Source: Thalassovita litoralis (GTDB lineage Bacteria; Pseudomonadota; Alphaproteobacteria; Rhodobacterales; Rhodobacteraceae). From it: a stretch of DNA of 64,000 nucleotides. Made by a program: the position numbers and the translations under genes. Every line of letters starts with the position of its first letter. Position 1 is the stretch's first letter. Shown one piece after another: positions 45,220 through 53,873 of the stretch. Under the pieces are notes generated by a model. It saw only the letters and a program-made list of their open reading frames with translations. It had not been told where the DNA came from and did not search any database. The stretch spans positions 1-64,000 of the forward strand of contig NZ_FXTO01000003.1 in the NCBI RefSeq assembly GCF_900182725.1, in the 5' to 3' direction.

Positions 45220-46482
45220 ATGAATATCCTGATCCTGGGCAGCGGCGGGCGCGAACATGCGCTGGCATGGGCGGTCATGCAAAACCCCAAATGCGATAAG
45301 CTGATCGTGGCACCGGGCAACGCCGGGATCGCGGCGATTGCAGATTGCGCCAGTCTGGACATTGAAAACGGCGCGGCGGTGATCGGCTTTGCCGAGGAAA
45401 ACGCGATTGATTTCGTGATCGTCGGTCCCGAGGCCCCGCTGGCGGCTGGTGTCGCGGACGATTTGCGCAATGCGGGGTTCAGCGTCTTTGGCCCCTCGAA
45501 AGAGGCGGCGCGGCTGGAAGCCTCGAAATCCTTCACCAAGGAAATATGCGACGCGGCCAACGCCCCCACCGCAGGTTATGGCCATTTCACCGATGCCGAG
45601 GCCGCCAAGGCCCATATCCGCGAACAGGGCGCGCCCATCGTGGTCAAGGCTGACGGTCTGGCCGCTGGCAAGGGCGTGATCGTGGCAATGGACGAACAAA
45701 CCGCACTGGACGCCATCGACGACATGTTCGGCGGTGAATTTGGCGCGGCCGGTGCCGAGGTGGTGATCGAAGAATTCATGGAGGGCGAGGAAGCCTCGTA
45801 CTTCATTCTGGTGGATGGCGAAACCTGCCTGCCCATCGGCACCGCGCAGGACCACAAGCGCGTGGGCGAAGGCGACACCGGCCTGAACACCGGCGGCATG
45901 GGCGCCTATTCCCCCGCGCCGGTTCTGTCGGATGAAATCGCACAAAAGGTGATGGATGAAATCATCCGCCCCACGATGAAGGCAATGGCAGATCGCGGCA
46001 CCCCCTATCAGGGCGTTCTATATGCCGGGTTGATGATCAAGGACGGCCAGCCGCGTCTGGTGGAATATAACGTGCGCTTTGGCGATCCGGAATGTCAGGT
46101 TCTGATGCTGCGTCTTGGTGCGCAGGCGTTGGACCTGATGCAGGCCTGCGCCGAGGGCCGCCTAGCCGATGCCACCGTGAACTGGGCCGATGACCATGCC
46201 ATGACCGTTGTTATGGCCGCGCAGGGCTATCCGGGTGCCTATGAAAAGGGAAGCGTTATCAAAGGGCTGGACGCCCTTCCTGAAACAGCCTTTGAAATGT
46301 GTTTCCATGCCGGGACCGCCGAAAAAGATGGTCAGATCATCGCCACCGGCGGGCGGGTGCTGAACATTACCGCACGCGGCACCACCCTGCGCGAAGCGGC
46401 GGATCGCGCCTATGCGATGGTGGATCGGATCGACTGGCCCGAAGGGTTCTGCCGCCGTGACATCGGCTGGCGGGCGCTGTAA
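45220..46482 (+). CDS. purD: Phosphoribosylamine-glycine ligase (GARS)
   Basis: 420 aa ATP-grasp enzyme of purine synthesis. It starts MNILILGSGGREHALAWA, with VKADGLAAGKGVIVA (ATP-binding) near 140, VIEEFMEGEEASYFILVDG near 185 and GGMGAYSPAPVL near 225, ending in the C-terminal EYNVRFGDPECQ region. I chose ATG 45220; the frame is open 70 codons upstream through xseA on the other strand. The ribosome site is weak (GGAGACACGGC). Confidence 0.97.
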   Translation: MNILILGSGGREHALAWAVMQNPKCDKLIVAPGNAGIAAIADCASLDIENGAAVIGFAEENAIDFVIVGPEAPLAAGVADDLRNAGFSVFGPSKEAARLEASKSFTKEICDAANAPTAGYGHFTDAEAAKAHIREQGAPIVVKADGLAAGKGVIVAMDEQTALDAIDDMFGGEFGAAGAEVVIEEFMEGEEASYFILVDGETCLPIGTAQDHKRVGEGDTGLNTGGMGAYSPAPVLSDEIAQKVMDEIIRPTMKAMADRGTPYQGVLYAGLMIKDGQPRLVEYNVRFGDPECQVLMLRLGAQALDLMQACAEGRLADATVNWADDHAMTVVMAAQGYPGAYEKGSVIKGLDALPETAFEMCFHAGTAEKDGQIIATGGRVLNITARGTTLREAADRAYAMVDRIDWPEGFCRRDIGWRAL

Positions 46483-46607
46483 TTTTGAAAAACGGTGGCG
46501 TGCAGGTTGCGCGCCACCACCGCCACAACGGCACCGTGGCGCAGCAGTTTGCCTCCTTCACGATGCCCGCGTAAGATGGCAAAAGACTTACAGGGAACGA
46601 CCACCCC

Positions 46608-47231
46608 ATGACGGACCTCGTTGATCAGGCTTACGCCTCTGGCGACTTCATGGAACTGATGTTCAGCCACGCCCCTGTGGGTCTGGTCGTCACGCAAAAC
46701 CGCGTCATCCGCGACTGTAACCCCACCTTCGCCACCATGTTCGGCTATGATCGCGCCGAACTGCGGGATCGGCTGTTCAACATCCTGTACCCATCCGAGG
46801 CAGAATTCGCCAATATCCGCAATCGCGGCATCAAGGATTTGCAGGAAAACACCGGCTATTGGGATGAGCGCGTGATGATGCGCAAAACCGGGGAAAATTT
46901 CTGGGTCCGGGTGCGCGGCCATACCTTTACCCCGCAAGAGCCATTGCAACGCGCTGTCTGGAGCTTTGCCGACCTGTCCCGTTCCCGCCCCTATCAGCCC
47001 CTGACCCGCCGCGAACGCGAGGTGTTTTCCCTGATGGGCGAAGGTAAAACCAGCAAGGAAATTGCCCAGATCCTTGGTATGTCCTATCGCACGGTCGAGG
47101 TGCATCGCGGGCGTCTGCTGAAAAAATTCCGCGCGTCCAATACGGCAGGGCTGTTTCAATCACTGGGTCAAATCAGCGGGCCGCATGTGGTGAAATCCGA
47201 TGAAGACGCCGCCACCGGCACCCGCCCGTGA
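46608..47231 (+). CDS. PAS-LuxR transcriptional regulator
   Basis: 207 aa. A PAS domain lies at about residues 12-125 (FSHAPVGLVVTQNRVIRDCN, FGYDRAELRD, GENFWVRVRGHTFTP). The C-terminal LuxR helix-turn-helix covers about 132-195 (LTRREREVFSLMGEGKTSKE, IAQILGMSYRTVEVHRGRLL). There is no receiver domain, so it senses through PAS directly; no cofactor-binding residue is evident. The next gene overlaps by 4 bases (GTGA), so they form an operon. Confidence 0.9.
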   Translation: MTDLVDQAYASGDFMELMFSHAPVGLVVTQNRVIRDCNPTFATMFGYDRAELRDRLFNILYPSEAEFANIRNRGIKDLQENTGYWDERVMMRKTGENFWVRVRGHTFTPQEPLQRAVWSFADLSRSRPYQPLTRREREVFSLMGEGKTSKEIAQILGMSYRTVEVHRGRLLKKFRASNTAGLFQSLGQISGPHVVKSDEDAATGTRP

Positions 47232-47860
47232 CGGTTCGCTACGGCTTCAAACCCGCACTGCTGCGGGCAAGACGCACCTGCATTCTGGATGGCACGACGT
47301 TGACCCTGCAAACCCCAGCGGGCAACCCGGATTGGGTGCTGGACCTGACCACCGTGACCGGGCTGGCCTATAGCGATCAAACCATTGGCTATACCCGTAT
47401 TCGGCGGCTGGAACTGGACACGCCCACAGGCCGCAAACTATTGGGCCAATCATTAGGCACCCCCGGAAATGGCCCCGCAGCACAGGAATTTTTCGCCCTT
47501 GTGTTGGCCATTTTGCAAGCGGTCCACCCCCATACCCCCGACATCGAAATCCTGTACGGCCAACGCGGCAGCGCGCGTTGGGGCATGTTCCTTACCGGGG
47601 CATTTTCGTTTTGCGTTGGGCTGGCCCTGCCCATTGTCGCTTTGGCGACCAGTCCGCGCAGCGATGTTCTGACGCAAATCGCGCTGCCCTGCCTAGTCCT
47701 GATCCTTCTGGGTGTCGTTTTTGGCTGGCGCAACCGCCCGTGGACGCCCACGCCACGCCTGCCGCTGTCTGCGCTGATCGACCTGCTTCAGGTCAACGAC
47801 AGGTCAAAGCCTCTGACAGGCTCTGATCCCCGCGATACGGCCCCACCGCCACAGAGCTAA
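47228..47860 (+). CDS. Hypothetical membrane protein coupled to PAS-LuxR gene
   Basis: 210 aa, GTG start within the upstream gene's stop (GTGA). The N-terminal 95 residues are soluble and beta-rich, like a PH-type domain (CILDGTTLTLQTPAG, VLDLTTVTGLAYSDQTIGY). Two membrane helices follow at about 118-140 and 148-168. The C-terminus is cytoplasmic (RLPLSALIDLLQVND). The last 68 bases overlap the convergent VCBS-type gene. Family not recognised. Confidence 0.65.
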   Translation: MTVRYGFKPALLRARRTCILDGTTLTLQTPAGNPDWVLDLTTVTGLAYSDQTIGYTRIRRLELDTPTGRKLLGQSLGTPGNGPAAQEFFALVLAILQAVHPHTPDIEILYGQRGSARWGMFLTGAFSFCVGLALPIVALATSPRSDVLTQIALPCLVLILLGVVFGWRNRPWTPTPRLPLSALIDLLQVNDRSKPLTGSDPRDTAPPPQS

Positions 47861-48503
47861 GCCGCCCATCCGCCAGCGTTGTCGCCATGACCTGCGTCCA
47901 GTCGCCATTGGCCGTGATGATCACCGGAGGCTGCCCCGCACAGGCGCGAATGCCGCCCGGAATATGATCCCAACCGATCCGGTGATTGGTCAGAAACGGC
48001 TGGTCCGCGACAGGCACCAATTGCCCATCGACAAACCGCCAAACCCGCAGCAGTTTAGCCAGATGGGGACGGTCGACATAGGCGATTTCTACCGCCCCGT
48101 CGCCATCCAGATCCGCCACACCGACCGGGGCCAGCCAGCGACGCGCCTGCCCGATAAACGGCGTCGCCGCAATCAGCCCGGTTTCGTCCCAGACGCTGAA
48201 CCGCGCCCCAAGCCGCAGATCGGTCTGCACCGCCATCACCTCGGGGGCGCCGTCACCATCCAGATCGGCCAGACGTGGGGCAATATCTTCAAAAATCTGG
48301 CTGTCCGGCAGGGTGATCGTCACCTCTTTGCCGTGGTCCAGCCGCAACCGCATCGCCCCCCATTCCGGCGTATGGCCCAGAATGTCATGGTGATAGCGGG
48401 ATACCGGGCGCAGATACTCTGCGCCCAGAATGTCTTCCGCAACAGCGCCCCCGCTCCACAGCGCCACACACAGCGCCAACAGCGAACCACGCCAGCCGCA
48501 CAT
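47793..48503 (-). CDS. Secreted VCBS/FG-GAP repeat protein
   Basis: 236 aa. A signal peptide covers residues 1-22 (GSLLALCVALWSGGAVAED). Two calcium-binding FG-GAP/VCBS-like motifs are visible: LADLDGDGAPEVMAV and GVADLDGDGAVEIAYVD. The remainder forms a partial beta-propeller. Probably periplasmic; function unknown. It is directly downstream (2 bases) of the 2Fe-2S ferredoxin gene on the same strand. Confidence 0.8.
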   Translation of the reverse strand: MCGWRGSLLALCVALWSGGAVAEDILGAEYLRPVSRYHHDILGHTPEWGAMRLRLDHGKEVTITLPDSQIFEDIAPRLADLDGDGAPEVMAVQTDLRLGARFSVWDETGLIAATPFIGQARRWLAPVGVADLDGDGAVEIAYVDRPHLAKLLRVWRFVDGQLVPVADQPFLTNHRIGWDHIPGGIRACAGQPPVIITANGDWTQVMATTLADGRLSSVAVGPYRGDQSLSEALTCR

Positions 48504-48505
48504 GA

Positions 48506-48856
<351 letters not shown>

Positions 48857-49010
48857 TCACAGTCAGCCATCTTCCTAGCCAAGCTGGCCCCGCTGCACCA
48901 GTCCCTTTTGCGTGACCTGCGCGGAATTGCCAACACCTGCCGCTTCTACTTCCCCCATTGCGTGAAAACCGCTACACTTGGGCAAACAAGCCGCAAGAGG
49001 CGCCGAGCAG

Positions 49011-49547
49011 ATGACCCGTTTTCCCGTTCAGGCCGTAATCGCCCTGTCCGTCGCCAGCGCGGCCCTGTCCGCCTGCAACACGGCCCTGCCGGAGCTGACC
49101 CGCGAACCCGAAGTCACCCGCACTTACGAAGAAGCCCCCCCCGGTGCCGCCCCCGGCACCTGCTGGGGCAAGCACACCAGCCCCGCGCTGATCGAAACCG
49201 TCACCGAACATATCATGCTGCAACCGGCCGAAGTGCGCACCGATGGCACGGTCGAAGCCCCGGCGATCTACAAAACCGAAACCCATCAGCGCATCGTTCG
49301 GGAACGCAAGGACACATGGTTTGAAGCCCCCTGCCCCGAAGCCCAAACCGTTGAATTCGTGTCTTCGGTTCAGCGGGCGTTGTCCGTGCGCGGGCTGTAT
49401 CGCGGTCCCATCACTGGCCAGATGGACAGCCCCACCCGCGCCGCCATTCGGAAATTCCAGAAACCACAAGGGCTGGATTCCGGCATCCTGTCCACGGCGG
49501 CCGCCCGCAAACTGGGCCTGATCGCAATGGAACGCCCCAAGGACTGA
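49011..49547 (+). CDS. Peptidoglycan-binding lipoprotein
   Basis: 178 aa. The lipoprotein signal peptide ends in the lipobox LSAC (Cys near residue 22, VASAALSACN). A linker region is rich in Pro, Glu and Thr, and a C-terminal PG_binding_1 domain starts near 117 (VSSVQRALSVRGLYRGPITG, PTRAAIRKFQKPQGL). It probably anchors to the outer or inner membrane and contacts the wall. I chose ATG 49011; an upstream in-frame ATG at 48978 has no signal. It is monocistronic. Confidence 0.83.
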   Translation: MTRFPVQAVIALSVASAALSACNTALPELTREPEVTRTYEEAPPGAAPGTCWGKHTSPALIETVTEHIMLQPAEVRTDGTVEAPAIYKTETHQRIVRERKDTWFEAPCPEAQTVEFVSSVQRALSVRGLYRGPITGQMDSPTRAAIRKFQKPQGLDSGILSTAAARKLGLIAMERPKD

Positions 49548-49593
49548 TCCACCAGCGCCCCCCGGATGCCCCGCTTACCGCCCTGTTGCGCCG

Positions 49594-49648
49594 TGCGTAT
49601 TTTGGGCAAGATTCTTTCTTGGTGCAAATATCCGCGCCGCAGGCATCC
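49594..49648 (+). repeat. Collapsed copy of the arm-paired repeat
   Basis: GCGTATTTTGGGCAAGA is followed immediately by TTCTTTCTTGGTGCAAATAT, then CCGCGCCGCAGGCATCC. It looks like the two arms of the 113-120-bp elements brought together without the central part. Confidence 0.65.
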
Positions 49649-49679
49649 CGCACCATCCCCATGCGCGACATCAGCGGGC

Positions 49680-49711
49680 AAAAGAAAAGGGCCGCCCAAC
49701 GGACGGCCCCT
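49680..49711 (-). terminator. Intrinsic terminator of degP
   Basis: GGGCCG/CGGCCC stem with a 9-base loop. On the reverse strand it is followed by TTTTCTTTT. Confidence 0.78.
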
Positions 49712-49730
49712 TCTCGATGACCCGAACGGA

Positions 49731-51194
49731 TCACTCGTCAATCGACAGTGCCACGAACCGCGGCTCGCCCGCGCGACGGATCAGCAGCAGCAAGGATTTG
49801 CGCCCGGCCTCTTTCGCCTCGTCCACGCGGTCTTTCAGATCCGCCACGGTTTCCAGCTTTTGCTGCCCCGCTTCGGTGATCAGATCGCCCGCTCGCAACC
49901 CTTTCTCGTAAGCCTCGGTGGTTTCGTCCACATCCATCACCACCAACCCCGAGGCATTGGCCTTCAGTTGCAACTCCTTGCGCAACTCTTCGGTCACCGG
50001 GCTGAGCGTCAGGCCCAGCATCTCGCGCGGTTCGGCCGCATCAGGTTTGGTTGCTGCGGCAGGAACCGCTTCGGCTTCCTCGCGGCGGCCCAGCGTCACT
50101 TTCAACGTCTGGGTCTTGCCGTCCCGGAAGACCACCACGCGAACCGCTTTGCCCACATCCGTGTTCCCGACTTGACGCACCAGCGCCCGCGTGTCGCTGA
50201 CATCGGCCCCGTCAAAGCTCAGGATCACATCGCCCTGCACCATGCCCGCTTCCTTGGCCGGACCTTCCGGCACGTCCGTCACCAGCACGCCTGCGGTCTT
50301 TTCCAGCCCCATCGCCTCGGCCACGTCATCGGTCACATCCTGAATGCGCACACCCAGCCAGCCGCGCCGCGTTTCACCGAATTCTTTCAGTTGCGCCACC
50401 ACCTTGCTGACCACATTCGACGCCATCGAAAAGCCAATCCCGATGGACCCGCCATTGGGCGACAGGATCGCGGTGTTCACACCGATCACATTCCCGTCCA
50501 TATTGAACAGTGGCCCGCCCGAGTTCCCCCGGTTAATCGCTGCATCGGTCTGAATGTAGTCATCATAGCTACCCGAAAGCGCCCGGTTGCGCGCCGACAC
50601 GATCCCGGCAGAAACCGAAAAACCCTGACCCAGCGGGTTGCCCATCGCCAGCACCCAATCGCCCACACGAGCGGCATCGCTGTCACCGAAGCTGACAAAA
50701 GGCAGCGGCTTGTCTGCCGTGACCTTCAACAGCGCGATATCGGTATTCGGATCGGTGCCAATCACCTTGGCTTCCAGCTCTTCACCGCCGAAAAACTCGA
50801 TCACGATCTCGTCCGCGCTTTCGATCACATGGTTATTGGTGACGATATAGCCGTCTTCGGAAATCACGAACCCTGACCCAAGCGCCGAAGACCGCCGCGG
50901 GCGATCACCATTGCCGCGATTGCGGTCTTGAAACTCTTTGAAAAAATCCTCGAACGGGCTGCCCTCGGGGACGATCGGGTTCGGCCCCGCATTCCCCGCC
51001 ACCACAGTCGAGGTGGTGATATTCACAACCGACGGGCTGATCTTTTCCGCCAGATCGGCCAGACTGTCGGGCCGGGCCGATGCCGTCATCGTCTGCGCCA
51101 ACACCAGCGCCATCGCCACAATCCCCAGCCACAAAGCCCGCATCGGGGCGGTTCCACGCCGGGGAACAGAAATTGCCAGACTGCTCACTCCCAT
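49731..51194 (-). CDS. degP: Do-family serine endopeptidase (DegP/MucD-like)
   Basis: 487 aa periplasmic protease/chaperone. A signal peptide lies within residues 15-42, followed by a trypsin-like domain with catalytic His in VTNNHVIESA, Asp in DPNTDIALLKV and Ser in INRGNSGGPLF, and two PDZ domains (about 270-360 and 400-480; RRGWLGVRIQDV and GLRAGDLITEAG). All three catalytic residues are intact. ATG 51194 has AAAGGAGA right before it, though closely spaced; ATG 51143 is an alternative. It lies downstream of hflK-hflC-DUF2065, with which it shares a quality-control role. Confidence 0.94.
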   Translation of the reverse strand: MGVSSLAISVPRRGTAPMRALWLGIVAMALVLAQTMTASARPDSLADLAEKISPSVVNITTSTVVAGNAGPNPIVPEGSPFEDFFKEFQDRNRGNGDRPRRSSALGSGFVISEDGYIVTNNHVIESADEIVIEFFGGEELEAKVIGTDPNTDIALLKVTADKPLPFVSFGDSDAARVGDWVLAMGNPLGQGFSVSAGIVSARNRALSGSYDDYIQTDAAINRGNSGGPLFNMDGNVIGVNTAILSPNGGSIGIGFSMASNVVSKVVAQLKEFGETRRGWLGVRIQDVTDDVAEAMGLEKTAGVLVTDVPEGPAKEAGMVQGDVILSFDGADVSDTRALVRQVGNTDVGKAVRVVVFRDGKTQTLKVTLGRREEAEAVPAAATKPDAAEPREMLGLTLSPVTEELRKELQLKANASGLVVMDVDETTEAYEKGLRAGDLITEAGQQKLETVADLKDRVDEAKEAGRKSLLLLIRRAGEPRFVALSIDE

Positions 51195-51360
51195 CTCTCC
51201 TTTGATCCAGATATTCTACCAGTTTCCGAAACTGGACTGCTGCGGCCACCTTCCCCCACCAGCCGCCGCGACGCAACTCAATCCGCATCGCGCGCCCTCA
51301 ACTGGCTGTGATACGCTGGTGATCCCCGCAAGCGGCCTGCCCGGCCTGACCGTCAGGATC

Positions 51361-51433
51361 GAGTATTTTTAATCAGAAAGAAGCAGCAGCCCGTACCATT
51401 TTTCTGATGGCTTCTTTCTGATCCGAAATACTC
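51361..51433. repeat. 73-bp palindromic repeat element
   Basis: It begins GAGTATTTTTAATCAGAAAG, continuing AAGC, and ends GCTTCTTTCTGATCCGAAAT, then ACTC. The 24-base arms differ at only three positions. It lies between the DUF2065 gene and degP and fills part of the 324-base spacer 51195-51518; the rest of that spacer has no gene I can support. Confidence 0.85.
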
Positions 51434-51518
51434 AGGGCGCGCGCCCTCAGCCCATAGCAGCGGGAGAGGTCGATGAGGCGCCATCATCAACACCGAATGC
51501 GGATAATCAAAAAACGGC

Positions 51519-51728
51519 TCAGGCCCCGATCTGCTTGGCCAACCAAACCAGAGCCACCCCCAGCGCCAACGCAGCCAGCCCCAGATTGCGCCGCGCGTCC
51601 ATTGGCAATGTGCGTAGTGCTTCCAGCAAGCGTTCCAATAGCGAAGGGGCCAGCGCCCAGGCCAGCCCCTCTGTGATCAGCACCAGCCCAAGGGCCAGAC
51701 ATGCCGTTGCGATCATCGCGGCGATCAT
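51519..51728 (-). CDS. DUF2065 family small membrane protein
   Basis: 69 aa with two helices: IAAMIATACLALGLVLITEG and NLGLAALALGVALVWLAKQ. The LVLITEGLAWALAPS motif and the location directly after hflC (4-base ATGA overlap) match DUF2065/YjeT. Function unknown, probably an accessory of the HflKC complex (inference from conserved linkage). Confidence 0.9.
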   Translation of the reverse strand: MIAAMIATACLALGLVLITEGLAWALAPSLLERLLEALRTLPMDARRNLGLAALALGVALVWLAKQIGA

Positions 51729-52603
51729 TCCGCCGCGCGATCGTTTTTCAGATAGTCGAAAAATTCGCTGTCCGGTGTCATCACCATAGACGAATTTCCG
51801 CCCTTCAGTGCAGTTTCATACGCCTGAAGCGACCGATAGAAGGCAAAGAACTCAGGGTCCACGCCAAAGGCTTCGGCAAAGACGGCGTTCCGTTTTGCAT
51901 CCGCCTCACCGCGCGTCACCTGCGCTTCGCGTTCGGCTTCGGACAGGGTTTCCACCACGGTACGGTCTGCCAATGCACGCACCCGCTGCGCCGCTTCGTT
52001 ACCGCGGGCGATTTCATCCGCCGCTTCACGTTCGCGTTCCGCCTTCATCCGGGCAAAGGTCGCATCAAGGTTTTGGCGCGGCAGGTTGGTTTGCTTCAGG
52101 CGCACATCCACCACTTCGACCCCAAGGCTACGGGCGCTGGCACGGGCCTGATCGCGAATCCGGGTCATCAACCCGCGCCGGTTTTCCGACAGGATCGTAT
52201 CCGATGTCACCTGATCGGCACCCAACACTTCGCGGATCTGCGCGTTCAGGATGGATTGCAGCCGGTCTTCGGCCACGCGAATACCGCCCACGCCCACGGC
52301 CTGACGGAACTGCACCACGTCCGAGATACGGTAGCGGGCAAAAGCATCCACCACCAAACGCCGGTCATCCGAAGGCGTCACTTCGATCGTGTCGGTGTCC
52401 AGCGACAGGATACGGTCATCGTATTTCACCACTTCCTGAATCAGCGGGATTTTGAAGCTCAGTCCGGGCTGTTCCTTCACGGCCTTGATCTGACCGAATT
52501 GCAGCACCAGCGCCTTTTCGCGTTCATCCACCACAAAAACCGAGGACAGCACGCCAACAACAGCGATCACCAGAACCGGCAGGATATAAGTCGTCTTCTT
52601 CAT
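51725..52603 (-). CDS. hflC: Protease modulator HflC
   Basis: 292 aa, SPFH/band 7 protein with one N-terminal membrane helix (YILPVLVIAVVGVLSSVFVV). The SPFH domain spans about 25-200 (VDEREKALVLQFGQIKAV, FARYRISDVVQFRQAVG). A coiled-coil ERAEADE-rich stretch follows (ERREADEIARGNEAAQR-like, near 195-220). With HflK it forms a periplasmic-side cage that restrains the FtsH protease. It lies 3 bases downstream of hflK in one operon. Confidence 0.96.
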   Translation of the reverse strand: MKKTTYILPVLVIAVVGVLSSVFVVDEREKALVLQFGQIKAVKEQPGLSFKIPLIQEVVKYDDRILSLDTDTIEVTPSDDRRLVVDAFARYRISDVVQFRQAVGVGGIRVAEDRLQSILNAQIREVLGADQVTSDTILSENRRGLMTRIRDQARASARSLGVEVVDVRLKQTNLPRQNLDATFARMKAEREREAADEIARGNEAAQRVRALADRTVVETLSEAEREAQVTRGEADAKRNAVFAEAFGVDPEFFAFYRSLQAYETALKGGNSSMVMTPDSEFFDYLKNDRAAE

Positions 52604-52606
52604 GGC

Positions 52607-53755
52607 TTATTTCCCTTCCTTGCTGCGGTTCAGTTCGTTCAGCGGCAGATAAGGCACCACACCAGACCCACCCTGACCGATCAGCGACTGATCCAGAATG
52701 GTCTTGTCCACGTCACCCAGCACCTTTTCCATGGTTTCCAGATACAGACGCTTGCGGGTCACTTCGGGGGCTTTCTGGTATTCTTCCAGAACGGCGGTAA
52801 AGCGGCTGGCGTCCCCCAGCGCATCGTTCACGACCTGCGCCCGGTATGCTTCGGCTTCTTCCAGTTTTTGCGCAGCTTCACCGCGGGCTTCGGCCAGAAC
52901 GCGGTTGGCATAGGCATCGGCCTGCCGTTGCAGGCGGTCGCGTTCCTGCTCAGCGGCCTGCACCGCGCGGAAGCTGTCGATCACCTCGGCGGGTGGGTCA
53001 GCCTTTTCAAGGTTCACCCGCACGATGTTGATCCCGCTTTCATAATCGTCCAGCGATGCCTGAATGTTTTCTTTCACCCGGTCGGCAATCAAACCACGAT
53101 CCCGGTTCAGGATCGGGGCCAGATTGCTGGCGGCGATGATTTCACGCATCACGGATTCGGAAACCGCCTGCACCGTCAGACGCGGATCACGGATGTTGAA
53201 CAACAGCTTGGCAGGATCGTTGATGTTCCACACCACCTGAAAATCAATATCCACGATATTGGCATCGGTGGTCAGCATCAGCCCGGTATCGGTTGAACCG
53301 CGGGCCACACCAATGTTTTCCGTCCGTTCCGATGTCACATTCACCACTTCGGCCGTCACAAACGGCCACGGCGCAAAGTTCAGACCGGGATTTCCGGTGG
53401 CGTTATATTTGCCCAACAGCAGTTCCACAGACTGTTCTTCGGGCTTCACGGTATAGAAACTACCAAACGCCCACAGACCGATCGCCACCAGAACACCCAG
53501 CCCCAGCGTACCCTTGGTGAATTTCGGGCCACCGCCGCCGGTGCTGCCACGGGTCGGCCCGTTGCCGCCCCCGCCGCCGCCCAGATAAACGCGCAGGCGT
53601 TCCTGACCTTTTTTCATCAACTCGTCGATTTCCGGGATTTGCGGGCCATCATCGCCCGGACGCCGCCCGCCACCGCCATTGTTCGGGCGGTGATCGTCGC
53701 CGCCACCGCCCCTGTTTCCGCCGCCGCCCCAAGGGCCGCCAGAATTCCCAGCCAT
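52607..53755 (-). CDS. hflK: FtsH protease activity modulator HflK
   Basis: 382 aa. The N-terminal 85 residues are cytosolic, Gly/Asn/Asp-rich and low-complexity (GGPWGGGGNRGGGGDDHRP), then one membrane helix (GTLGLGVLVAIGLWAFGSFY near 92-112), and an SPFH domain to about 290 with EQSVELLLGKYNAT. The helical coiled coil contains RLQRQADAYANRVLAEARGE. First gene of hflK-hflC-DUF2065-degP on the reverse strand. Confidence 0.96.
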   Translation of the reverse strand: MAGNSGGPWGGGGNRGGGGDDHRPNNGGGGRRPGDDGPQIPEIDELMKKGQERLRVYLGGGGGGNGPTRGSTGGGGPKFTKGTLGLGVLVAIGLWAFGSFYTVKPEEQSVELLLGKYNATGNPGLNFAPWPFVTAEVVNVTSERTENIGVARGSTDTGLMLTTDANIVDIDFQVVWNINDPAKLLFNIRDPRLTVQAVSESVMREIIAASNLAPILNRDRGLIADRVKENIQASLDDYESGINIVRVNLEKADPPAEVIDSFRAVQAAEQERDRLQRQADAYANRVLAEARGEAAQKLEEAEAYRAQVVNDALGDASRFTAVLEEYQKAPEVTRKRLYLETMEKVLGDVDKTILDQSLIGQGGSGVVPYLPLNELNRSKEGK

Positions 53756-53873
53756 TAACTGTCTTTCCTTATGTTATCTCTCTCAACGGGCTGTCCTTAA
53801 CCTGTGCAGCCCATCACAAAATTCAAGCGTTTCCGCCCTGATAAGACACCGCAGACCTGCGGCAAATCCTGCT

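Noticed and set aside
46490-46520. Hairpin GGTGGCG..CGCCACC after purD
   Set aside because: No T-run follows, so I do not call it a terminator.
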